From assembly GCA_910588455.1 (NCBI GenBank), contig CAJUPG010000022.1:1-26550 (forward strand): a DNA stretch of 26,550 nt, read 5' to 3'. Positions within the stretch are counted from its first letter, which is position 1. Every line of letters begins with the position of its first letter. The position numbers were made by a program, and so were the translations under genes. Shown here in pieces: positions 13,922-21,346 of the stretch. Origin of the DNA: an uncultured Oscillospiraceae bacterium. GTDB lineage: Bacteria > Bacillota > Clostridia > Oscillospirales > Oscillospiraceae. The notes under the pieces are model-generated. The model was not told the DNA's origin and did not search any database. It saw only the letters and a list, made by a program, of their open reading frames with translations.

Positions 13922-15646
13922 ATGCACAGAAAAATCATGCAACTTGCCGCGTTTCTTCTGATCTTCACCCTGATTTCCCCGATTTTACCGGCCCAGGCGG
14001 CGGGAGACGGCTCCGATATGCTCCGGGTGGGCCTGACCCACGCCTCCGGGGCTCTGACGGCAGCAAATCTGGAAAACAACACCGGCAATGGCTCCGGCTA
14101 CCGGTTCGGCTATTTCGACAGCGCCCTGAGCTTTGTGGAGCTGGCCCGGACCGATTCCTCTCAGACCCGGATCTCCATGCTGAAAAGCCAGAATCTCTGG
14201 TACGGCTCCGGCGGCTATGAGTCCCACAGCAACGGCGGCGCACTGGTGGGGTGCTATCACATCCAGATTCCCGGGGTCTACTACCACTACGCCGACGCCC
14301 GGAACGACGCGGAAATTTTCAACGGCTTCGTAGCCTGGATCAACGGCACCTATCAGGTCCGGGTGGGCTCTTACGCCTCCTCCCAGGAGGCGCAGAACGC
14401 CCTGGCGGGCATGAGCTCCGGGGGTGCGGTAGTTGGCACCAGCTCCTACGGCATTACCGTGGTGGCCACTGGGACGAACCGTATCCTGTTTCAATTCGAC
14501 GGCGGGGCGGACCGGCACCTGGGCGTGATGCCCGATGTGACCGGTGTTCCCGCCCCCCGGACCTGGTTCGCCGGGTATAAGTATGAGGGCGGCTTTCAGT
14601 ACCGGCGGATGGGCGGCGGCGACGTGACGGTTATCAACGTAATTTCGCTGGACGACTATGTGCGGGGGGTGGCCCCCTACGAGATGGGCCGGTCCTGGCC
14701 CCTGGAGGCCCTGAAGGCCCAGGCCACCTGCGCCCGGACCTACGCCCGCATTCAGCTGGAGGTGCATAAGCACAACTCCAAGGGCTATGACATCTGCAAC
14801 ACCGACGACTGCCAGGTGTACTACGGCATGGGCAGCAACCGGACCGACTGGGGGCCCACGGAGGTCAGCAATCAGGCCTGCGCCGAGACGGCGGGTATGT
14901 ACATCTGGTACCGGGGCAAGCTGGCGGAGACGTACTACTCCTCCAGCCACGGCGGGGCCAGCGAGGAGATTGCCAACGTCTGGACCAACAACAAGGCGGG
15001 GGACTTTCCCTACTTATGCGGTGTGACCGACCCCTACGAGGCGGACCTGGCGGACTCCAACAGCTATTCGTCCTGGTCCAAGACCTACACCAGAAGCGAG
15101 CTCACCGCCCGGATCCAGAGCAAGCTGGGGGGCAGCAGCCCGGTCAAGTCCCTGGAGCTGACCTACTCCCCCACCGGAAACGTGATTGCTGCGAAAATTT
15201 ACTACGACAACGGCCGCAGCCACGTGATTTCCGGCGGTGAGGATGTGCGCAATCTTTTTAACCTCAGCTCCATCCGTTTCACAGTGAACGGAGCCACCAA
15301 CGGCACAGACCCCAATCCCTCCGTTCCCGGCGGCACCGCGGATGGGAACTACGTGATCAGCGGTGATGGACAGATTTCCCTCCAGGACGGCGACCCCTAT
15401 GCCATCACCGGAAACGGCCTTGTCTCCCCCCTGTATTCCAGAGGAGTGGACAGCCGGTCGGTCCATACGCCCACCTCCACCACCGTGACCGTGGCGGCGG
15501 CGGACCGGTTCGTTTTTTCCGGGGCCGGCTGGGGCCATCAGCTGGGCATGAGCCAGTACGGGGCCAACGCCATGGCCCGCCGGGGCATGACCTATGAGCA
15601 GATTATCGAATTTTATTTCCCCGGGGTCAACGTGGCCCGGGGGTGA
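13922..15646 (+). CDS. Secreted SpoIID/LytB domain protein with SPOR-like segment
   Basis: A 574-aa exported protein. A signal peptide occupies residues 1-26 (HRKIM, hydrophobic core, PAQAA). A SPOR-like stretch (INGTYQVRVGSYASSQEAQNAL) lies about 140-162, and the SpoIID/LytB domain about 235-460. SpoIID is a lytic transglycosylase cutting denuded glycan strands during engulfment. The catalytic glutamate is Glu254 in APYEMGRSWPLEALKAQA. CNTDDC (Cys292, Cys297) and SSSHGG match the cysteine/histidine region around its active site. The C-terminal GWGHQLGMSQYGANAMA is also diagnostic. It is longer than classical SpoIID, resembling vegetative LytB-type proteins. The ATG at 13922 follows GGAG by 6 nt. 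Confidence 0.9.
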   Translation: MHRKIMQLAAFLLIFTLISPILPAQAAGDGSDMLRVGLTHASGALTAANLENNTGNGSGYRFGYFDSALSFVELARTDSSQTRISMLKSQNLWYGSGGYESHSNGGALVGCYHIQIPGVYYHYADARNDAEIFNGFVAWINGTYQVRVGSYASSQEAQNALAGMSSGGAVVGTSSYGITVVATGTNRILFQFDGGADRHLGVMPDVTGVPAPRTWFAGYKYEGGFQYRRMGGGDVTVINVISLDDYVRGVAPYEMGRSWPLEALKAQATCARTYARIQLEVHKHNSKGYDICNTDDCQVYYGMGSNRTDWGPTEVSNQACAETAGMYIWYRGKLAETYYSSSHGGASEEIANVWTNNKAGDFPYLCGVTDPYEADLADSNSYSSWSKTYTRSELTARIQSKLGGSSPVKSLELTYSPTGNVIAAKIYYDNGRSHVISGGEDVRNLFNLSSIRFTVNGATNGTDPNPSVPGGTADGNYVISGDGQISLQDGDPYAITGNGLVSPLYSRGVDSRSVHTPTSTTVTVAAADRFVFSGAGWGHQLGMSQYGANAMARRGMTYEQIIEFYFPGVNVARG

Positions 15647-15663
15647 GAGAGGATTTTATTGCC

Positions 15664-16764
15664 TTGAAAACGTCGGATTTTGACTTCCAGCTCCCCCAGG
15701 AGCTGATCGCCCAGACCCCCCTGCAAAAACGGGACGCCTCCCGCCTGCTCACCCTGGACCGGATCACCGGCAAAACCGGCCACCACCATTTCTATGACCT
15801 GCCCCGGTTTTTAAGACCGGGAGACTGTCTGGTCATGAACGACTCCCGGGTGATTCCCGCCCGGCTGCTGGGCCGGCGGCCCACCGGGGGCAGCTGTGAA
15901 ATCCTGCTGCTGACGGACCGGGGAGACGACGTGTGGGAATGTCTGGTGCGGCCGGGGCGGAAGCTGCGGCCCGGGGCTCAGGTCAGCTTTGGGGACGGCA
16001 GGCTCACCGCCACGGTGGAGGGAGAGGCCGGCACCGGCGACGGGGTACGGCTGGTGCGCTTCTCCTACCGGGGGATTTTTTTGGAGGTGCTGGAGGGGCT
16101 GGGCCGGATGCCCCTGCCCCCCTACATTAAAGAGGAGCTCCAGGAACAGGAGCGGTATCAAACGGTGTACTCCAAGGTCAGCGGCTCCGCCGCCGCCCCT
16201 ACGGCGGGGCTCCACTTTACCCCGGAGCTGTTGGAGCAGATTTCCGCCCTGGGTGTGCGGCTGTGCTGGGTCACCCTCCATGTGGGGCTGGGCACCTTCC
16301 GGCCCGTAAAAGAGGAGGAGGTTCTGGACCACAAGATGCACAGCGAGTTCTGCATGATCTCCGCCGGGACCGCCCGGATGATCAACGAGACCCGGCGCAA
16401 GGGCGGACGGGTGATCTGCGTGGGGACCACCGCCTGCCGGACCCTGGAGAGCTTCGCCGCGCCGGACGGGACCCTTTCAGAGCAGTCCGGCTGGACGGAT
16501 ATTTTTATCTACCCGGGGTATCAGTTCAGGGCGGTGGACGCGCTGATTACCAATTTCCACCTGCCCCAGTCCACCCTGCTGATGCTGGTGTCCGCTTTTG
16601 CGGGCCGGGAGCAGGTGCTGGCCGCCTATCGGGAGGCGGTGGCGGAGCAATATCGCTTTTTTTCCTTCGGGGATGCGATGTTCATAGCAGGCGGGATCAA
16701 CGAAAACCAGGAAAAGCCGGTTTCCCTGTGCCGGCCGCAGCAAGCGGAGCCGGCAACTTCGTGA
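15664..16764 (+). CDS. queA: tRNA preQ1(34) S-adenosylmethionine ribosyltransferase-isomerase
   Basis: QueA transfers and isomerises the ribosyl group of SAM onto preQ1 at tRNA position 34, giving epoxyqueuosine. Hallmarks are KTSDFDFQLPQELIAQTP at the start, RDASRLL, LVMNDSRVIPARL, PTAGLHFTPELL, TLHVGLGTFRPV, and FHLPQSTLLMLVSAFAG near the end. I place the start at TTG 15664 (366 aa), about 10 nt after GAGAGAGGA and aligned with the usual MKTSDFD N-terminus. A GTG at 15643 overlapping the SpoIID stop would add seven residues without a ribosome site. The last 20 or so residues (NENQEKPVSLC onward) extend beyond the usual MFIAGGI end. Confidence 0.94.
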   Translation: MKTSDFDFQLPQELIAQTPLQKRDASRLLTLDRITGKTGHHHFYDLPRFLRPGDCLVMNDSRVIPARLLGRRPTGGSCEILLLTDRGDDVWECLVRPGRKLRPGAQVSFGDGRLTATVEGEAGTGDGVRLVRFSYRGIFLEVLEGLGRMPLPPYIKEELQEQERYQTVYSKVSGSAAAPTAGLHFTPELLEQISALGVRLCWVTLHVGLGTFRPVKEEEVLDHKMHSEFCMISAGTARMINETRRKGGRVICVGTTACRTLESFAAPDGTLSEQSGWTDIFIYPGYQFRAVDALITNFHLPQSTLLMLVSAFAGREQVLAAYREAVAEQYRFFSFGDAMFIAGGINENQEKPVSLCRPQQAEPATS

Positions 16765-16800
16765 GCAGGTGGCTTGACCGCCGCAGCACAGGCAAGCATA

Positions 16801-16842
16801 AAAAGGACACCCGGAGGGCGGCATCCCTCCGGGTGTCCTTTT
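16801..16842 (+). terminator. Strong terminator after queA
   Basis: AAAAGGACACCCGGAGGG (16801-16818) pairs perfectly over 18 bp with the arm at 16825-16842 around a 6-nt loop, and the stem ends in TTTT. It is symmetrical in its A- and T-ends. It closes the spoIID-queA unit. Confidence 0.9.
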
Positions 16843-17059
16843 GCGTGTCTGCTATGGTCCTGGCCGGTTCCTCGGTAAAACGTTATTCTACCGCGCCACA
16901 GCAGGATATATAAGAGGGAATTGTGATTTTCTTCTTGACTTTCCAGTTGGTGGAGGGTGTAAAATTTAATGGAATTTTAAACTGCTCTTCGGAAAATCAT
17001 AAACTCTGTCTGCTAAAATCCGAAGCTGTGAATATTTTGTAAAAGAGGGAATGGACGCC
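16843..17059. other. AT-rich intergenic region before the efflux operon
   Basis: Together with the preceding terminator and the following promoter, this is the largest gene-free stretch (16765-17125). It is clearly more AT-rich than the genes. It holds a weak promoter-like pair (TTGACT at 16935, TAAAAT at 16960, 19-nt spacer) and a 7-bp inverted repeat, CTTCGGA (16987-16993) with TCCGAAG (17019-17025). A 39-codon GTG frame at 16922-17041 has no convincing coding character. Nothing else seen. Confidence 0.5.
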
Positions 17060-17088
17060 TTGACAGAGCGGCGCAGGGCCTCTATACT
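17060..17088 (+). promoter_or_regulatory. Sigma-A promoter of the TetR-MFP-MacB-SLH operon
   Basis: TTGACA (17060-17065), a 17-nt spacer and TATACT (17083-17088), five of six matches at the -10. Transcription should start near 17095, inside the palindrome at 17090-17106, giving a leader of about 30 nt to the GTG at 17126. Confidence 0.82.
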
Positions 17089-17089
17089 T

Positions 17090-17106
17090 TATGACAGCTT
17101 GTCATA
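17090..17106. promoter_or_regulatory. Palindromic operator at the TetR promoter
   Basis: TATGACA and TGTCATA are 7-bp inverted arms around GCT, one base after the -10 box and over the predicted +1. Size, symmetry and position are what is expected of an autorepressing TetR-family operator, and the next gene encodes a TetR-family protein. Binding is an inference. Confidence 0.7.
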
Positions 17107-17125
17107 TCGGAAAGGTGGGAGCCCA

Positions 17126-17740
17126 GTGCCCAGCGCCACATTCTTACATCTGCCGCCGGAAAAGCGGGCGCGCTTTCTTCGGGCCGCCCGGGCGGAGTTT
17201 GCCCGGGTCCCCTACGCCGACGCCTCCATCAACCGGATGATCCGGGCGGCGCACATCCCCCGGGGCAGCTTCTATATGTACTTTGCCAATAAAGAGGAGC
17301 TCTTCTTCTACATATTGGAGGTCTACCACGGCCAGCTGGCCGACGCGGCGGCCCAGATCCTCCAGGAGACCGGCGGCGACCTGTTCGCCGCCTTCGCCCA
17401 GCTGTATGACCGGCTGTCCACCCCCAAAAAACAGGAGGATCTGGCGGAAATGCGGGCCATTCTTCAGCGCAACGCCGGTATTCAGCAGGGACAGCTGCTG
17501 CACTGCATCCAGCTGGAGGAGATCGTACGGCGGCTGCTCCCGCTGGTGGACCGAAGCAAATTGCTCCTCCGGAGTCCGGAGGAGCTGGAGGATATGTTTC
17601 ATATCCTCATTAACGTTTCCGGACCGGCCCTGGCCGCCGCCGCAGGCGGTGAGACGGGGCCTGATGCCCGCCGGCGCTACCTGGCCCGGCTGGATATTCT
17701 CCGCCGGGGGATGCAGGCCCCCCAAGAAACTGTGACATAA
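17126..17740 (+). CDS. TetR/AcrR family transcriptional regulator
   Basis: A 204-aa regulator. The N-terminal helix-turn-helix spans about residues 33-53 (ASINRMIRAAHIPRGSFYMYF), followed by the typical NKEELFFYILEVYHG start of helix 4. The C-terminal about 140 residues are an all-helical ligand/dimer domain without clear family assignment. The start is the GTG at 17126, with AAAGGTGGGAG 4-7 nt before it; an in-frame ATG at 17051 lies upstream of the promoter and is rejected. It is the first gene of the operon, and its own promoter carries a palindrome at +1, so it likely represses the whole set and is released by an exported or envelope-damaging ligand. Confidence 0.9.
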   Translation: MPSATFLHLPPEKRARFLRAARAEFARVPYADASINRMIRAAHIPRGSFYMYFANKEELFFYILEVYHGQLADAAAQILQETGGDLFAAFAQLYDRLSTPKKQEDLAEMRAILQRNAGIQQGQLLHCIQLEEIVRRLLPLVDRSKLLLRSPEELEDMFHILINVSGPALAAAAGGETGPDARRRYLARLDILRRGMQAPQETVT

Positions 17741-17755
17741 AGGAGCAAACCGTCT

Positions 17756-19384
17756 ATGGAAGCAACAAAAGTCCCCGAAACAGCCCAGGAGGGCCAGCAG
17801 CAAGCCCCGGCCTTCCAGGCCCCCAAGAAAAAACGCAAATGGCCCAAGCGGCTGCTGATCGCCGCCGCGATTCTGGCCGCCCTCTTCTTTTTCATCATTC
17901 GCCCCATGCTGGGCGCGGGCCAGCAGATGATCGCAGGGCTGTATCAGGCAGAGGCCGCCCAGGTCCGGGATATGACCGTCTCTGTGTCCAGCACCGGCAC
18001 CGTTACCCCCATCGACTCCTATCGGGTGAACTCCCTGGTTACCGGCGAGGTGCTGGAGGCCCCCTTTGAAGAGGGCGACTGGGTGGAGAAGGGCGCGCTG
18101 CTCTACCGCATCGACATGGGCGACGCAGAGACTGCCCTGGAGCAGGCGCAGCTCTCCGTGCGGCAGGCCCAGCTGAGCTACGACACGCTGGTGAAAAACC
18201 TGACCCCCACCGCCAGCGCCGCCGGGGTGGTCCAGACGGTCCATGTGGCCAAGGGCGACCTGGTGAACGCCGGGTCCCCCATCGCGGACATCACCGACAC
18301 CTCTACCATGACCATTACGCTGCCCTTCCTCAGCGCCGACGCGGCGCAGATCTGGCCGGGGGCGGGGGCCACCGTGACCATGGACGGCACCGGCGAGACC
18401 CTGAGCGGAACCGTGGAAAAAATCTCCACCGCCGACCTGGTGGGAGCCGGAGGGGCCCTGATCCGGCAGGTGGAGATTCGGGTCAGCAACCCCGGCGCCC
18501 TCACCGCGCAGGCCACCGCGACCGCCACGGTGGGGACCGTCGCCTGCGCAGGGAGCGGCAGCTTTCAGGCCAACCGCAGCCAGACTGTGGTGGCAATGAC
18601 CTCCGGAGAGGTCACTGATTTGTACATCACCGCCGGCACCCGGGTCTCCGCGGGGACCGCCCTGGCCTCTCTGGGGGGCTCCAACGTGAATGACAGCCTG
18701 GAGAACGCGGCCCTGGCCCTGGAAAACGCCCAGCTCTCCCTGAAGCGCAGCCAGGACGCTTTGGACAACTATGTCATTACCGCGCCCATCTCCGGCGAGG
18801 TCATTGAGAAGAACTTCAAGGCGGGGGATAAGCTGGACAACAACACCCTCACCGCCGCCGGGGGCAATCTGGCGGTGATCTACGATATGTCCAGCCTGAC
18901 CTTTGAGATGCGCATTGCCGAGCTGGATATCAACAAGATTGAGGAGGGGCAGCCCGTATCCATCACCGCCTCCGCCGTGGAGGGGGAGACCTTCTCCGGC
19001 TACGTGGACAAGGTAAACCTCAACGGCACCACCCAGAGCGGCATGACCAACTACCCCATTACCGTGCAGATTACAGACCCCGGGGCATTAAAGCCCGGCA
19101 TGAACGTGTCCGCGGACGTGATCGTGGACAAGGTGGGGCAGGTGCTCTGCGTTCCAGTGGAGGCGGTAAAGCGGGGCGGGGAGAGCCCCTATGTGCAGAT
19201 CATTTCCCCCGAGGGTCTGGATGAAAACGGCAGCGTGAAGGATCTGAGCCTGATTCAGCGCCGGGACGTGACCCTGGGCAGCAACGACGAGCAGTACATC
19301 CAAATCACCGAGGGCCTCAGCGAAGGGGAGATCGTGGTGTGGGAGAACCAGGCCAGCAATCCCCTCGCCATGATGATGGGTTGA
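17756..19384 (+). CDS. HlyD/MacA-like membrane-fusion protein with two tandem adaptor modules
   Basis: A 542-aa adaptor, longer than the usual 350-420 aa. A basic cytoplasmic tail (KKKRKWPKR) precedes one membrane span at about 33-50. Module 1 has a lipoyl half (90-120, SLVTGEVLEAPFEEGDWVEKG), a short helical hairpin (121-148), the second lipoyl half (155-180, GVVQTVHVAKGDLVNAG) and a beta-barrel (181-262). Module 2 repeats this: 275-306, hairpin 312-338, 340-378 (APISGEVIEKNFKAGD), barrel 380-460 and a membrane-proximal domain to about 535. Such proteins link a MacB-type ABC exporter to the cell envelope. AGGAG lies 10 nt before the ATG. It sits 15 nt after tetR and 6 nt before the ATPase gene. 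Confidence 0.88.
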   Translation: MEATKVPETAQEGQQQAPAFQAPKKKRKWPKRLLIAAAILAALFFFIIRPMLGAGQQMIAGLYQAEAAQVRDMTVSVSSTGTVTPIDSYRVNSLVTGEVLEAPFEEGDWVEKGALLYRIDMGDAETALEQAQLSVRQAQLSYDTLVKNLTPTASAAGVVQTVHVAKGDLVNAGSPIADITDTSTMTITLPFLSADAAQIWPGAGATVTMDGTGETLSGTVEKISTADLVGAGGALIRQVEIRVSNPGALTAQATATATVGTVACAGSGSFQANRSQTVVAMTSGEVTDLYITAGTRVSAGTALASLGGSNVNDSLENAALALENAQLSLKRSQDALDNYVITAPISGEVIEKNFKAGDKLDNNTLTAAGGNLAVIYDMSSLTFEMRIAELDINKIEEGQPVSITASAVEGETFSGYVDKVNLNGTTQSGMTNYPITVQITDPGALKPGMNVSADVIVDKVGQVLCVPVEAVKRGGESPYVQIISPEGLDENGSVKDLSLIQRRDVTLGSNDEQYIQITEGLSEGEIVVWENQASNPLAMMMG

Positions 19385-19390
19385 TGCGCT

Positions 19391-20134
19391 ATGGAACATT
19401 TGATAGAATTTCAGTCGGTCTATAAGATCTACCAGATGGGCGACACCCAGGTCCGGGCTCTGGACGGGGTGGATATGACCATCGACCCGGGGGAGTTTGT
19501 GGCCATTGTGGGCCAGTCCGGCTCCGGCAAGTCCACCGCCATGAACATTATCGGCTGTCTGGACGTGCCCAGCACCGGCGTTTACAAGCTGGGAGGCGTG
19601 GACGTGTCTACCATGGACGACGACCAGCAGGCGGTGATCCGCAACAAAATGCTGGGCTTCATCTTCCAGCAGTACAACCTGATCCCCAAGCTCAACGTAC
19701 TGGAAAATGTGGAGCTGCCGCTGCTCTACGCCGGGGTGCCGGAGCGGGAACGCCGGGAGCGGGCGCTCCGGGCCCTGGACCGGGTGGGGCTGGCGGGCAA
19801 GTCGAAAAACCGGCCCAACCAGCTCTCCGGCGGCCAGCAGCAGCGGGTATCCATTGCCCGGGCCCTGGCCGGGGACCCGTCGGTCATCCTGGCCGACGAG
19901 CCCACCGGCGCGCTGGACTCCCGGACCGGCCGGGAGGTGCTGCACTTCCTCAAGCAGCTCCACGAAGAGGGGAACACAGTCGTGCTTATCACCCACGACA
20001 ACTCGATTGCCGTGAAGGCCGAGCGGATCGTCCGCCTGCAGGACGGAAAAATCATCTATGACGGCGACGCCCACGACCCTCAGGCCGTGGTGCAGCCTCA
20101 TCTGGACGACGAGGACGAGGAGGTGACCGCCTGA
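19391..20134 (+). CDS. MacB/LolD-type ABC transporter ATP-binding protein
   Basis: A 247-aa nucleotide-binding subunit of the MacB/LolD type. Walker A is GQSGSGKST, the Q-loop FQQYNLIPKL, the signature LSGGQQQR, Walker B VILADEPTGALD and the H-loop LITHD. The Q..YNL.P.L.V.ENV.LPL.Y pattern is typical of the MacB-type lineage. The C-terminus is unusually acidic (HLDDEDEEVTA). The ATG at 19391 has only a weak ribosome site but lies 6 nt after the adaptor stop, so coupling is likely. Its TGA overlaps the permease ATG by one base. It powers the permease encoded next. Confidence 0.95.
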   Translation: MEHLIEFQSVYKIYQMGDTQVRALDGVDMTIDPGEFVAIVGQSGSGKSTAMNIIGCLDVPSTGVYKLGGVDVSTMDDDQQAVIRNKMLGFIFQQYNLIPKLNVLENVELPLLYAGVPERERRERALRALDRVGLAGKSKNRPNQLSGGQQQRVSIARALAGDPSVILADEPTGALDSRTGREVLHFLKQLHEEGNTVVLITHDNSIAVKAERIVRLQDGKIIYDGDAHDPQAVVQPHLDDEDEEVTA

Positions 20135-21330
20135 TGGGCATCAAGCAATCCTTCTTTCTGGCGGTCAAATCCCTGCTCACCAGTAAGGTCCGGGCCGTTT
20201 TGACCATGCTGGGTATTATCATCGGCGTGGCGGCGGTGATCGTCATCATCTCCCTGGGCGACGGTATGACCAAAATGATGAACGACCAGTTTGAGTCCAT
20301 GGGAGCCAACCTGATTCAGGTGCAGGTGTGGGATTTCGGCTCCTCCCGGTCTGTGTCGCCGGAGGATATGTACGAGGTGATGGAGCGCAACCCGAAATAT
20401 CTGAAGGCTGTCACCCCCTACGTGTCGGTGGGCAGCATGTCCGTCCACTCGGAGGAGGAGACGTTTACCCCCAAATCCATCATGGGCGGCAGCGAGGACT
20501 ACGCATCCATCCAGAATATCACCTTGGAACGGGGACGGTTTTTGCAGTACATCGACGTACTGCGCCAGCAGAAGGTGTGTGTGATCGGGTCCTACATCAA
20601 TAAGGAGTACTACGACGGCGACGCTCTGGGCAAGACCCTGGGCCTGGGCGGCTACAACTACACCATCGTAGGAGTGCTGACCGAGTCCGCCGAGTCCCGG
20701 AAGGGCACCGACGACGACCAGATCATCATTCCCTATACCAACGCCATGTACCTGTCCGGCAATCGGGTGCAGGGGTATCTGTTCACCGGAGCCAGCAAGG
20801 AAACCGCGACCATTTCCCGGTCCATCCTGGAAAACCGCCTGTTGAAGATTTTCGGGGACGACGACTATTACATGGTTGTGACCTCGGCGGAAATGCTGGA
20901 TATGATGAACACCATGATGGGTACCATGATGACCGTTCTGGTGGCTATCGCGGCTATCTCTCTATTGGTGGGCGGCATCGGCATTATGAACATCATGCTT
21001 GTGTCCGTATCCGAGCGCACGCGGGAAATCGGCATCCGGAAGTCTCTGGGCGCCAAGCGGAAGGACATCCGGGGCCAGTTTATCATTGAGGCGGGCACCA
21101 CCTCCGCCATCGGCGGGGTCATCGGCATCGGCCTGGGCCTTCTGATGGCCAACGGAGCCGGGGCCCTCATCGGCAGCATGGACGGGGCCGATGGCTTTAC
21201 GGCGGTGCCCTCCGTCAGCGCGATTGCAGTCGCCTTCGGGGTTTCTGTGGGGGTTGGCATCGTCTTCGGCTACTTGCCCGCCAACAAGGCCGCGAAGCTG
21301 AACCCCATCGACGCTTTGCGGTATGAATAA
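20134..21330 (+). CDS. MacB-type ABC permease (FtsX family)
   Basis: A 398-aa permease. One N-terminal membrane span (about 17-40, AVLTMLGIIIGVAAVIVIISLG with the G.G motif) is followed by an extracytoplasmic MacB_PCD domain of about 200 residues, then three spans of the FtsX domain (about 267-290, 325-347, 358-385). SERTREIGIRKSLGAKRKDI is the coupling helix with EIG.R...GA, and the protein ends in P.DALRYE, as in the family. MacB systems move substrates such as peptides, macrolides or lipoproteins across the outer face of the membrane by mechanotransmission. Substrate unknown. Start and ATPase stop overlap (TGATG). Confidence 0.94.
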   Translation: MGIKQSFFLAVKSLLTSKVRAVLTMLGIIIGVAAVIVIISLGDGMTKMMNDQFESMGANLIQVQVWDFGSSRSVSPEDMYEVMERNPKYLKAVTPYVSVGSMSVHSEEETFTPKSIMGGSEDYASIQNITLERGRFLQYIDVLRQQKVCVIGSYINKEYYDGDALGKTLGLGGYNYTIVGVLTESAESRKGTDDDQIIIPYTNAMYLSGNRVQGYLFTGASKETATISRSILENRLLKIFGDDDYYMVVTSAEMLDMMNTMMGTMMTVLVAIAAISLLVGGIGIMNIMLVSVSERTREIGIRKSLGAKRKDIRGQFIIEAGTTSAIGGVIGIGLGLLMANGAGALIGSMDGADGFTAVPSVSAIAVAFGVSVGVGIVFGYLPANKAAKLNPIDALRYE

Positions 21331-21346
21331 AGAAGGAGTGTTTTCC

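Noticed and set aside
16922..17041. 39-codon GTG frame in the AT-rich gap
   Set aside because: AGAGGG lies near the GTG, but codon use is unlike neighbouring genes and it overlaps weak promoter-like and inverted-repeat sequences; no support as a gene.
17051..17125. ATG at 17051 as the tetR start
   Set aside because: It lies upstream of the -35 box, and its Shine-Dalgarno-like sequence is only 1 nt away; the GTG at 17126 is downstream of promoter and operator.
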